This document shows positions 41,022 through 47,386 of a stretch of DNA of 64,000 nucleotides, one piece after another. Position 1 is the stretch's first letter; every line of letters begins with the position of its first letter. The notes beneath the pieces were generated by a model. That model was not told the DNA's origin. It made no database searches and was given only the letters and a program-made list of their open reading frames with translations. The position numbers and the translations under genes were made by a program. Source of the stretch: Nonomuraea sp. PA05 (GTDB taxonomy: Bacteria; Actinomycetota; Actinomycetes; Streptosporangiales; Streptosporangiaceae); the NCBI RefSeq assembly GCF_008086045.1, contig NZ_VSEY01000006.1, forward strand, positions 303,442 to 367,441, read 5' to 3'.

Positions 41022-42188
41022 GTGACCGAACCACTTGTCAGCAGGATGCGCGCCTTCGGCACGACCATTTTCGCGGAGATGAGCGCACTCGCCGTCCAGA
41101 CCGGATCGATCAACCTCGGGCAGGGCTTCCCCGACACCGACGGTCCGGCCGCCATGCTCGACCGGGCCGTCCAGGCCATCGGCGCGGGCGCCAACCAGTA
41201 CCCGCCGGGGCCGGGGGTGCTGGAGCTGCGGCAGGCGGTGTCGGAGCACCGGGTGGCACGCTACGGGCTCACCTACGACCCGGTCGGCGAGATCATGGTC
41301 ACGGTGGGCGCCACCGAGGCCATCGCGGCAGGCGTGCTCGCGCTGTGCGAGCCGGGCGACGAGGTGATCGCCTTCGAGCCCTACTACGACTCCTACGCCG
41401 CCTCGATCGCGCTGGCCCAGGCCCGGCTCGTGGCCGTCACGCTCAGACCGGTCGAGGGGCGCTTCACCTTCGACCCCGGCGAGCTGCGCGCCGCCGTCAC
41501 CCCGCGCACCCGCGCCATCCTGGTCAACTCGCCGCACAACCCCACCGGCACCGTCTTCACCCGCGACGAGCTGACCGTCATCGCCGAGCTCTGCCAGGAG
41601 CACGGGCTGATCGCGATCACCGACGAGGTGTACGAGCACCTCACCTTCGACGGGGTCGAGCACGTGCCGATGGCCACGCTGCCCGGCATGCGCGAACGCA
41701 CGCTGATGATCTCGTCCGCGGGGAAGACGTTCTCGGTCACCGGCTGGAAGACCGGCTGGGTGTGCGCGCCCGCCTCGCTGATCACGGCGGTGCAGACGGT
41801 CAAGCAGTTCCTCACCTTCACCGCGAGCGCGCCGTGGCAGCTTGCCGTCGCCTACGGGCTGCGGCACGAGATGGAGTGGGTGGCCGCCCTCGCCGCCGGC
41901 CTCCAGGACAAGCGCGACCGGCTGATGGAAGGGCTGTCGGCGGCGGGCTTCTCCGTGCTGCGGCCCGCGGGCACGTACTTCGTGCAGACCGACATCCGGC
42001 CGCTGGGCTTCTCCGACGGGCTCGACCTGACGCGGCGGCTGCCCGAGCTGGCGGGTGTGGTGGCCATCCCGACGCAGGTGTTCTACGACCACGCCGAGCG
42101 GGGGCGGCACTTCGTGCGGTTCGCCTTCTGCAAGAAGGACGAGGTCATCGACGAGGCGGTGACCCGGCTGAAGCGCCTGTCCTCCTGA
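41022..42188 (+). CDS. class I/II pyridoxal-phosphate aminotransferase (DapC/kynurenine-aminotransferase-like)
   Basis: A 388-residue fold-type I enzyme with the PLP Lys235 in 'SSAGKTFSVTGWKTGW', Asn of 'NSPHNPTGTVF', Asp-x-x-Tyr of 'ITDEVYEHL' and C-terminal Arg in 'FVRFAFCKK'. The opening 'GSINLGQGFPDTDGP' is typical of the MtbDapC (N-succinyldiaminopimelate aminotransferase) and kynurenine/methionine aminotransferase group; sequence alone does not separate these. GTG start. Confidence 0.88.
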   Translation: MTEPLVSRMRAFGTTIFAEMSALAVQTGSINLGQGFPDTDGPAAMLDRAVQAIGAGANQYPPGPGVLELRQAVSEHRVARYGLTYDPVGEIMVTVGATEAIAAGVLALCEPGDEVIAFEPYYDSYAASIALAQARLVAVTLRPVEGRFTFDPGELRAAVTPRTRAILVNSPHNPTGTVFTRDELTVIAELCQEHGLIAITDEVYEHLTFDGVEHVPMATLPGMRERTLMISSAGKTFSVTGWKTGWVCAPASLITAVQTVKQFLTFTASAPWQLAVAYGLRHEMEWVAALAAGLQDKRDRLMEGLSAAGFSVLRPAGTYFVQTDIRPLGFSDGLDLTRRLPELAGVVAIPTQVFYDHAERGRHFVRFAFCKKDEVIDEAVTRLKRLSS

Positions 42189-42190
42189 TC

Positions 42191-42212
42191 GCACCGCGCA
42201 CGGCCGCGGTGC
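42191..42212. terminator. bidirectional hairpin between convergent genes
   Basis: GCACCGCG (42191-42198), a 6-nt loop, and CGCGGTGC (42205-42212) form a perfect 8-bp stem in the 28-bp gap between the convergent aminotransferase and hypothetical genes. Confidence 0.7.
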
Positions 42213-42216
42213 TTCG

Positions 42217-42735
42217 TCAGGCGCCCTCCCAGTACGGGGTGTGCGCCTCGATGTCCGCAGGCACCCCGATCCGCCCGTCCAGCAGGACGAGCGGAGCGAT
42301 CTCCGCGCTCTCGCAGAAGCGCAGGTAGCCGACGAAGAACTCGACGCCGCCCGTCCCGGCGTGCGGCGAGCGGCGGCCGAGCCAGCCCAGCAGCGTCCTG
42401 AGCAGGTAGAAGCTGTCGGGATGCACGGACTGGCGCGCCGTCAGCGCCCAGCCGTCCGGATTCTTCCGCCTGACCAGCTCGGCCACGAGCGCGCCCCCCA
42501 CCTGCCACCCCGCACCGCGTCCCGCCAGGAGGGGATCCGGCTCCACGGTGTCCCACTCGCAGGCCGGGTCGTCGGGGTCGCCCAGCGGGTAGGCCTCCAG
42601 GTAGTGGTCGCTGCCGATCGGCAGTCGTTGCGGGCGCGGCCCCTGGCCCGTGTGCCAGCGCAGCTCGGCCAGCTCGTCCTCGGTGAGGTCGGCGCTGAGG
42701 TCCAGCGACAGCGCGAGCTCGTACAGGTCTCCCAT
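42217..42735 (-). CDS. hypothetical protein, 172 residues
   Basis: A soluble acidic protein, not recognised. Features include 'LSADLTEDELAELRWHTGQG' near the N terminus and 'GVEFFVGYLRFCESAE' near the C terminus. I chose ATG 42735 because TAAAGT lies 7 nt upstream; GTG 42744 would overlap that box. No functional context comes from the neighbours. Confidence 0.7.
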   Translation of the reverse strand: MGDLYELALSLDLSADLTEDELAELRWHTGQGPRPQRLPIGSDHYLEAYPLGDPDDPACEWDTVEPDPLLAGRGAGWQVGGALVAELVRRKNPDGWALTARQSVHPDSFYLLRTLLGWLGRRSPHAGTGGVEFFVGYLRFCESAEIAPLVLLDGRIGVPADIEAHTPYWEGA

Positions 42736-42742
42736 CCGGCGC

Positions 42743-42748
42743 ACTTTA
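42743..42748 (-). promoter_or_regulatory. candidate leaderless promoter -10 (TAAAGT)
   Basis: Minus strand: TAAAGT, 7 nt, ATG 42735. No Shine-Dalgarno. Confidence 0.45.
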
Positions 42749-42759
42749 GTCTGATTTCG

Positions 42760-42964
42760 TCACCCCTCCCGGTAGAGGACGAGGTGCTCGTGGTAGAGCA
42801 CGCCGTCCCGGACATCGCCGGTGGCGGTGAACCCGGCGTCATCGTAGTTCCTGCCTGACGCGGCCGTCGGCGGTGACCCACATGCCGACGTACGGATGCG
42901 GGGACGCGCTCGCGCGCTCCGGCGTGCGCTTCGAGGCACGGCCGCCGTCGGCGCAGGCGGTCAT
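42760..42964 (-). pseudogene. remnant of an Atu4866-domain protein gene (internal deletion plus frameshift)
   Basis: From ATG 42964 the minus strand encodes a short N terminus then 'HPYVGMWVTADGRVRQELR' and a stop at 42839. In another frame the same strand continues 'NYDDAGFTATGDVRDGVLYH' and ends in 'LVLYREG' plus a stop at 42762-42760. Both halves match the start and end of the Atu4866 domain. About 30 codons between them are missing and the frame shifts at the junction near 42850. The gene is therefore broken. The family match is from memory. Confidence 0.6.
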
Positions 42965-43078
42965 CGCGGTGAGCAGGCCGGAGGGAGTGATGAGACGTTC
43001 CTAGGAGGGACGCACCCAGGCAAGCGAATTCCGCAAGTCCGTTCAACGGAAAGTGATGGGAGATAAGCCCTCCGTGGT

Positions 43079-43095
43079 GGTATCGCGGTGATACC
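43079..43095. promoter_or_regulatory. dyad GGTATC-N5-GATACC at the toxin-antitoxin promoter
   Basis: A perfect 6-bp inverted repeat, with a nested GCGGT-GAT-ACCGC at 43085-43097, just before TACGCT at 43106-43111. Antitoxins of this class usually bind such a dyad to autorepress. It overlaps the only conventional start codon of the antitoxin frame (GTG 43088), so the start may lie further in. Confidence 0.45.
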
Positions 43096-43237
43096 GCCTC
43101 GCGTCTACGCTTGGGGCATAGCGCTGCGAGCGATCGACGAGTATCTCCAGCGAGTCTCCGATGACGAGCTCACCGACGTCCTTGCTCAAAAGGGCGCCCA
43201 GCGCTTCGCCGACCTGTTGCGCAGGCTCGGCGAGTGA
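43088..43237 (+). CDS. short antitoxin-like protein paired with Doc toxin
   Basis: The frame ends 'AIDEYLQRVSDDELTDVLAQ' then 'KGAQRFADLLRRLGE', an acidic-then-basic helix as expected for a Doc partner, and its TGA overlaps the Doc GTG (GTGA). At 49 residues it is short. GTG 43088 is the only conventional in-frame start, but it sits inside a dyad and upstream of a TACGCT box. An ATA at 43118 lies exactly 6 nt after that box. The start is unresolved. Confidence 0.55.
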   Translation: MIPPRVYAWGIALRAIDEYLQRVSDDELTDVLAQKGAQRFADLLRRLGE

Positions 43238-43608
43238 CCGCCTACATCAGCCTGGAGCAGGGGCTGCGGGTTGCCCGTGTCGCCGTCGGAGGCCCGATCG
43301 AGGTGCGTGACCTTGGCCTCCTCGAGGCGGCCCTGCAACGACCGCAGACCTCCCTCTTCGGCCAGGACGCCTACCCTGACCTGTTCGTGAAGGCCGCCGC
43401 GGTGCTCCACTCGATCGTCGCGAACCGTCCGTTCGTCGACGGCAACAAGCGTGCGGGCTGGCTCCTCACCTACGTCTTCCTGGCCAAGAACGGCATCGAG
43501 CTCGACCCTGCCGACGACGATGTCGCCTACGACTTCGTCGTCGCCGTGGCCTCCGGCAAGCTCACCGAAGTGGACGAGATCGCCGCCGTCCCGCGCACCT
43601 TCACCTGA
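43234..43608 (+). CDS. Doc-type (death-on-curing, Fic fold) toxin
   Basis: A 124-residue protein with the Doc/Fic core 'SIVANRPFVDGNKRAGWLL'. Asp69, Asn71, Lys72 and Arg73 of the motif are present, but the first position, normally the catalytic His (HPFxDxNKR), is Arg65 (codon CGT, one transition from CAT). Doc enzymes phosphorylate EF-Tu. This copy may be inactive or altered. It overlaps the antitoxin stop by 4 bases. Confidence 0.85.
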   Translation: MTAYISLEQGLRVARVAVGGPIEVRDLGLLEAALQRPQTSLFGQDAYPDLFVKAAAVLHSIVANRPFVDGNKRAGWLLTYVFLAKNGIELDPADDDVAYDFVVAVASGKLTEVDEIAAVPRTFT

Positions 43609-43623
43609 GCCCGCGCAGGCCCG

Positions 43624-44892
43624 TCACCCCCGCCGCGTCGCCTCGTCGCTCGCACCGGCTCGGTCACCCACATCGGCCTGTCCGTTCGGGCCGGCCTGTT
43701 CGCCCACATCGGCCCGTCCGTCTGTGCCGGCCTGTTCGCCTGGGTCGGCCTGTCCACTCGAGCCGCCCCCGCCCCGGGTGCCCGCTCCGTTGCCCACGCC
43801 CGCCCCGTTGCCCACGCCCGCCTCATCCAGCGGTGTCAGCGCCGCCGTGGCCTCCTCATGCTCCATCCCCGTCGCCTGCAGCAGATCCACCACCACCGAC
43901 CGCAACTGCGCGATGATCACATGCGCCGAGAACCCCAGCCGCGCGGGCCGCTCCCTGGCCGCCACCGCCAGCAGCGCCTGCCGGGCCAGGGCAGGCTCAC
44001 GCCCGGCGCCCAGCTCCAGTTGCAGCAGCAGCGCCGCCTCCGACACCTCGCGCATCGCCTCCGCCAGCGCGGCGGGCGGCGGGCTGGCCTCGCCGAGGGA
44101 GGCCAGGGTGCGCCTGCTGAGCACGCGGGCGTTGCGCAGCGCCAGGTCCACCGGCACGGCGGCGGTCTCGTAGCGGGCCAGGCGGGCCCGCCGGTGCCAG
44201 TGCAGCGGCGAGATCATCGTGATCTCCTTGCTGGTCTCCAGCGCCGCCTCGAACTCCTCCACCGCCGTCTGCGTCGTGCGTGCCTCCTCCAGCGCTTCGG
44301 CCGCCAGGTCGGCGTCGCGTTTCTCGATGGCCTCCGCCGCCCGTTCGAGCACCGTGGACAGCGCGTCGAGCACGCCCGACAGGTGTTTGGCCGCGATCGC
44401 GTACGGGCTGGCGGGCAGCAGCGCGACGGCCGCGATCCCGATGACGCCGCCGGTGAGCGCGTCGGCCATACGGTCGAGGCCGCCGGCGCCGTCGCCGGGC
44501 ACCAGGGTGGCGACCAGCACGGCAGACGAGCCGGCCTGGGCGACGAACAGGGCTCCGCTGTTGAGCAGCACGGCCACCGTCATGGCGAGGGCGACGACGA
44601 GCGCGAGCTGCCAGGCGCCGGAGCCGATCCACGACACCAGCAGGTCGCCGACGCCGACGCCCAGGCTGACCCCGACGACCAGCTCGACGACCCGCCGCAG
44701 CCGCTGACCGAGGCCGACGCCCACGCAGATCAGCACGGAGATGGGGGCGAAGAACGGGGCGGGGTGGCCGAGCAGCTCGATGGCGGCGGTCCAGGCCAGA
44801 GCGGAGCCCACCGCGCACTGCGCGATCGACGGCGCCGTGAGGCCGAACGTGCCCAGCCGTTCCTTGACGAGATCGCTGAGCCTGTTTAGCAC
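43624..44892 (-). CDS. FUSC-family membrane protein with repetitive C-terminal tail
   Basis: A 422-residue protein with about six N-terminal membrane segments ('FFAPISVLICVGVGLGQRLR', 'VVELVVGVSLGVGVGDLLV') typical of FUSC/aromatic-acid-exporter-like proteins, a cytoplasmic helical region (~170-340) ending in 'QLRSVVVDLLQATGMEHEEA', then a ~65-residue Gly/Ala/Asp-rich low-complexity tail. The GTG start is preceded too closely by GGAGG and overlaps a 5-codon upstream frame. A remnant of a second copy lies just upstream. Confidence 0.8.
   Translation of the reverse strand: MLNRLSDLVKERLGTFGLTAPSIAQCAVGSALAWTAAIELLGHPAPFFAPISVLICVGVGLGQRLRRVVELVVGVSLGVGVGDLLVSWIGSGAWQLALVVALAMTVAVLLNSGALFVAQAGSSAVLVATLVPGDGAGGLDRMADALTGGVIGIAAVALLPASPYAIAAKHLSGVLDALSTVLERAAEAIEKRDADLAAEALEEARTTQTAVEEFEAALETSKEITMISPLHWHRRARLARYETAAVPVDLALRNARVLSRRTLASLGEASPPPAALAEAMREVSEAALLLQLELGAGREPALARQALLAVAARERPARLGFSAHVIIAQLRSVVVDLLQATGMEHEEATAALTPLDEAGVGNGAGVGNGAGTRGGGGSSGQADPGEQAGTDGRADVGEQAGPNGQADVGDRAGASDEATRRG
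43667..43770. repeat. 36-bp tandem repeat in the FUSC gene tail
   Basis: Units 43667-43702 and 43703-43738 are close copies, with a third, decaying unit from 43739. They encode the Gly/Gln/Ala/Asp tail. The length is a multiple of three, so copy changes keep the frame. Confidence 0.75.
43780..43815. repeat. two 18-bp direct repeats in the FUSC gene tail
   Basis: 43780-43797 and 43798-43815 differ at one base and encode 'GVGNGA' twice. They adjoin the 36-bp repeats. Confidence 0.75.
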
Positions 44893-44900
44893 CCCTCCAC

Positions 44901-44915
44901 CATGGCGGATCTTTA
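44901..44915 (-). promoter_or_regulatory. candidate leaderless start upstream of FUSC with 5-codon mini-ORF
   Basis: Minus strand: TAAAGA (44915-44910), 6 nt, ATG 44903 opening ATG-GTG-GAG-GGG-TGC-TAA, whose stop overlaps the FUSC GTG (44892). This would allow translational coupling from a leaderless mini-cistron. The hexamer lacks the final T of the usual box. Confidence 0.3.
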
Positions 44916-45083
44916 TGACAGTAAGGTCACGTTTGCCCCAGCTAAGTCCATTTCGTCAGGTGTGGGAGGTGGCTCCGGAGGGACGTCCAGGGGCGGGAGC
45001 GCGGCGACGGCCTCCTCGCGTTCGGTGCCCGTCGCCTGGAGCAGGGCCACGATGATCGACCGGAGCCGGCCACCCCCGCGCCC
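44913..45083 (-). pseudogene. 3' remnant of a second FUSC-family gene
   Basis: Minus-strand frame 'RLRSIIVALLQATGTEREEA' continues 'VAALPPLD' and stops at 44913. It aligns with 'QLRSVVVDLLQATGMEHEEA' then 'TAALTPLD' of the intact FUSC gene; nucleotide identity is about 75% over ~70 bp with 43841-43910. No start or membrane domain remains. It lies directly after, and in frame with, the stop of the alpha/beta hydrolase gene. Best explained as the tail of a deleted tandem copy. Confidence 0.75.
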
Positions 45084-45086
45084 CGC

Positions 45087-45767
45087 TCAGCCTCGGGTCT
45101 GAGGAGCCTTCCCCAGGAAGGTGTCCACCGCGCGCAGGAACTCCTTGCGGGCGTCCATGTGGACCAGGTGCCCGGCCTCGATCCTGACCAGCTCCGCCGC
45201 CGGGATCCGCGCCGCCACGTCCGGCTCGAACGGGCTGAGCGTCCCCGACAGCACCAGCGTGGGCGCCGTGATCTCCTTCAGCCCTTCGCCCCACGCCGGG
45301 TCGGGTTCGAGCATCTGCCGTTCGGTCTGGTGCACCATCCGCCAGTCGAACCCGGTCGAGTCGTCCTCCACGATCGGCGGGCGCCCCATCAGCGCGTACG
45401 CGGGCGGCGGGTCCTCCAGCACGAGCCGCTCGATCCGTTCCGGATGCCCGGCCGCCACGAGAGCGGCGATCACGCCGCCGAGCGAATGCCCGATGAGCGT
45501 GACCCGCTCGACGCCCAGGTGGTCGAGCAGCGCCACCACGTCCGCCGCCATGCCCGGCAGCGGGTACTCGCCCGGGTGGTCGCTGGCCCCGTGGCCGCGC
45601 ATGTCGGGCACGAACACGTGGTAGCGGCCGGCGAAGTGCTGGGTGATGCCGTTCCAGTCGTTGTGGTCGGCGGTGCGGCCGTGGATCAGCATCAGCGGGG
45701 GAGAGGAGGGGTCGCCCTCCTCGCGGTAGACGAGCCTGAGCCCGTTGACGTGCGCGTCGCGAATCAC
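45087..45767 (-). CDS. alpha/beta hydrolase
   Basis: A 226-residue protein with '[12 protein letters not shown]' (oxyanion region), nucleophile Ser in '[11 protein letters not shown]', '[14 protein letters not shown]' near the acid position and His in 'EAGHLVHMD'. A cytoplasmic esterase/hydrolase; the substrate is unknown. GTG 45767 lies exactly 6 nt after a minus-strand TAGGGT box. Confidence 0.87.
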   Translation of the reverse strand: MIRDAHVNGLRLVYREEGDPSSPPLMLIHGRTADHNDWNGITQHFAGRYHVFVPDMRGHGASDHPGEYPLPGMAADVVALLDHLGVERVTLIGHSLGGVIAALVAAGHPERIERLVLEDPPPAYALMGRPPIVEDDSTGFDWRMVHQTERQMLEPDPAWGEGLKEITAPTLVLSGTLSPFEPDVAARIPAAELVRIEAGHLVHMDARKEFLRAVDTFLGKAPQTRG

Positions 45768-45773
45768 AGCCCG

Positions 45774-45779
45774 ACCCTA
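45774..45779 (-). promoter_or_regulatory. candidate leaderless promoter -10 (TAGGGT)
   Basis: Minus strand: TAGGGT, 6 nt, GTG 45767, no Shine-Dalgarno. Confidence 0.45.
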
Positions 45780-45855
45780 CGACGTCAGCGCACCTTGACA
45801 TCACGCCCGGTCTTCATGGGCACACATTGACCATGAACCCCGCCGGCCGGCTCGG

Positions 45856-45861
45856 TAGCGT
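45856..45861 (+). promoter_or_regulatory. candidate -10 box (TAGCGT) for the barbiturase-family gene
   Basis: TAGCGT would start transcription near 45868, giving a ~25-nt leader that carries AGAAAGGG (45880-45887) before ATG 45893. This contrasts with the leaderless neighbour. Confidence 0.4.
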
Positions 45862-45892
45862 GGGGACCCGCCGCCAGCAGAAAGGGCTACGC

Positions 45893-46984
45893 ATGCCGGA
45901 CCCGATCGAAGTGCGCAAGGTGCCGATCGAGAGCGTCACCGACGCCTCCGGCCTGGCCAGGCTCATCGCCGACGGCGTGATCGAGGCGGACCGGGTGCTG
46001 GCCGTCATCGGCAAGACCGAGGGCAACGGCGGCGTCAACGACTACACCCGCATCCTCGCCGACCGCGCCTTCCGCGAGGTCCTGGCCACTCACGGGCATC
46101 CGTCGCCGGAGAGCGTCCCGCTGGTCTGGTCGGGCGGCACGGACGGCATCCTCAGCCCGCACGCCACCGTCTTCGCCACCACGGCCGACGCCCCCGCCTC
46201 GGAGGAGCCCCGGCTGTCCGTGGGCGTCGCGATGAGCGAGGTCATCCTGCCCGAGGACATCGGCCGTCCCGCCATGGTGGAGAAGGTCGCCGCCGGCGTA
46301 CGGGAGGCCATGAAGATCGCCGGCATCGACGACCCGCGCGACGTCCACTACGTCCAGACCAAGACGCCGCTGCTCACGCTGGCCACCATCACCGACGCCA
46401 AGAGCCGCGGCCAGGACACCGCCATCGAGGAGACCGGCCCCTCCATGGACCTGTCCAACTCCACCACCGCCCTCGGCATCGCCGTCGCGCTCGGCGAGAT
46501 CGAGATGCCGTCCGCCGGCCAGATCCACAAGGACCTGTCGCTGTACTCGTCCGTCGCCTCCTGCTCGTCCGGGGTGGAGCTGGACCGGGCGCAGATCGTG
46601 CTGGTCGGGAACGTGCGGGGGATCGGCGGGCGGTACCGCATCGGGCACAGCGTCATGAAGGACGCGCTGGACGCCGACGGCATCTGGGACGCCATCCGCG
46701 ACTCAGGCATCTCCCTGCCCGACCGGCCCCACCCGTCGGACCTCGGGGGGCGGCTGGTGAACGTGTTCATGAAGTGCGAGGCCGACCCGTCGGGGCGGGT
46801 GCGCGGGCGGCGCAACATCATGCTGGACGACTCGGACGTGCACTGGCACCGGCAGATCAAGGCTGCCGTGGGCGGGGTGGCCGCCTCGGTCACCGGGGAT
46901 CCGGCGGTGTTCGTGTCGGTGGCGGCCGTGCACCAGGGGCCGTCGGGCGGTGGGCCGGTGGCGGCGATCGCCGACCTGGGCTGA
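45893..46984 (+). CDS. barbiturase / cyanuric acid amidohydrolase-family enzyme
   Basis: A 363-residue protein of the ring-opening amidohydrolase family with three related Ser-centred repeats: '[12 protein letters not shown]' (Ser80, paired with Lys41 in '[10 protein letters not shown]'), '[19 protein letters not shown]' and '[19 protein letters not shown]'. It hydrolyses barbiturate to ureidomalonate or cyanurate to carboxybiuret; sequence alone does not decide. The start is ATG 45893 with AAGGG upstream. It may complete an oxidative uracil route with the molybdenum dehydrogenase at the other end of the window (inference). Confidence 0.88.
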   Translation: MPDPIEVRKVPIESVTDASGLARLIADGVIEADRVLAVIGKTEGNGGVNDYTRILADRAFREVLATHGHPSPESVPLVWSGGTDGILSPHATVFATTADAPASEEPRLSVGVAMSEVILPEDIGRPAMVEKVAAGVREAMKIAGIDDPRDVHYVQTKTPLLTLATITDAKSRGQDTAIEETGPSMDLSNSTTALGIAVALGEIEMPSAGQIHKDLSLYSSVASCSSGVELDRAQIVLVGNVRGIGGRYRIGHSVMKDALDADGIWDAIRDSGISLPDRPHPSDLGGRLVNVFMKCEADPSGRVRGRRNIMLDDSDVHWHRQIKAAVGGVAASVTGDPAVFVSVAAVHQGPSGGGPVAAIADLG

Positions 46985-47033
46985 TTCATCGGGAGTCATA
47001 CAACTCGGGCCTTTCGGTGACGGTGCGCGTGTG

Positions 47034-47049
47034 TCTACCTATGTAGAGT
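47034..47049. promoter_or_regulatory. PadR gene promoter: TCTAC-N4-GTAGA dyad over a TAGAGT -10
   Basis: The dyad TCTAC/GTAGA (47034-47047) overlaps TAGAGT (47044-47049), which is 7 nt from ATG 47057. This is a good geometry for autorepression by the encoded PadR protein. No Shine-Dalgarno is present. Confidence 0.5.
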
Positions 47050-47056
47050 TCGAGAC

Positions 47057-47386
47057 ATGCGGGCCGGTTTACGGATGACCATGCCGACGCAGGCGGTCCT
47101 GCGGGCCTTTCTGGCCGATCCCGGGCGTGAGCGGTATGGGCTGGAGTTGTGCGAGGCCGCGGAGCTGCCCAGCGGGACGCTGTATCCGATCCTGGCGCGG
47201 CTGGAGCAAGTCGGATGGGTCGAGAGCCGGTGGGAGGACCCGGAGGCCCACGTCGCGGAGGGGCGTCCTCGGCGCCGTTACTACCGGGTCACCACGGATG
47301 GGGCGCAGCAGGCGCGCGAGGCGGTCGCGAAGGCTTACCGGGCGCGTAGGCAGCGGGTGCCGGGGTGGGTGGTGGGCTTACCGTGA
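47057..47386 (+). CDS. PadR-family transcriptional regulator with two TTA codons
   Basis: A 109-residue winged-helix protein ('ELPSGTLYPILARLEQVGWV', 'GRPRRRYYRVTTDGAQQA'), the minimal PadR form. Codons 5 (47069-47071) and 108 (47378-47380) are TTA, very rare in DNA of this composition and a mark of bldA control in Streptomyces. Its stop overlaps the HD-domain gene start (GTGA), so it likely controls that gene, as PadR repressors do for coupled membrane proteins. Confidence 0.88.
   Translation: MRAGLRMTMPTQAVLRAFLADPGRERYGLELCEAAELPSGTLYPILARLEQVGWVESRWEDPEAHVAEGRPRRRYYRVTTDGAQQAREAVAKAYRARRQRVPGWVVGLP

Noticed and set aside
42441..43046. 201-codon frame over the Atu4866 remnant and the hypothetical gene
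   Set aside because: Arg-rich nonsense composition and overlap with better-supported frames on the same strand.
45827..45892. ATG 45830 region as an earlier start of the barbiturase-family gene
   Set aside because: The extra residues show no family similarity, a TAGCGT promoter box lies inside, and ATG 45893 has AAGGG upstream.
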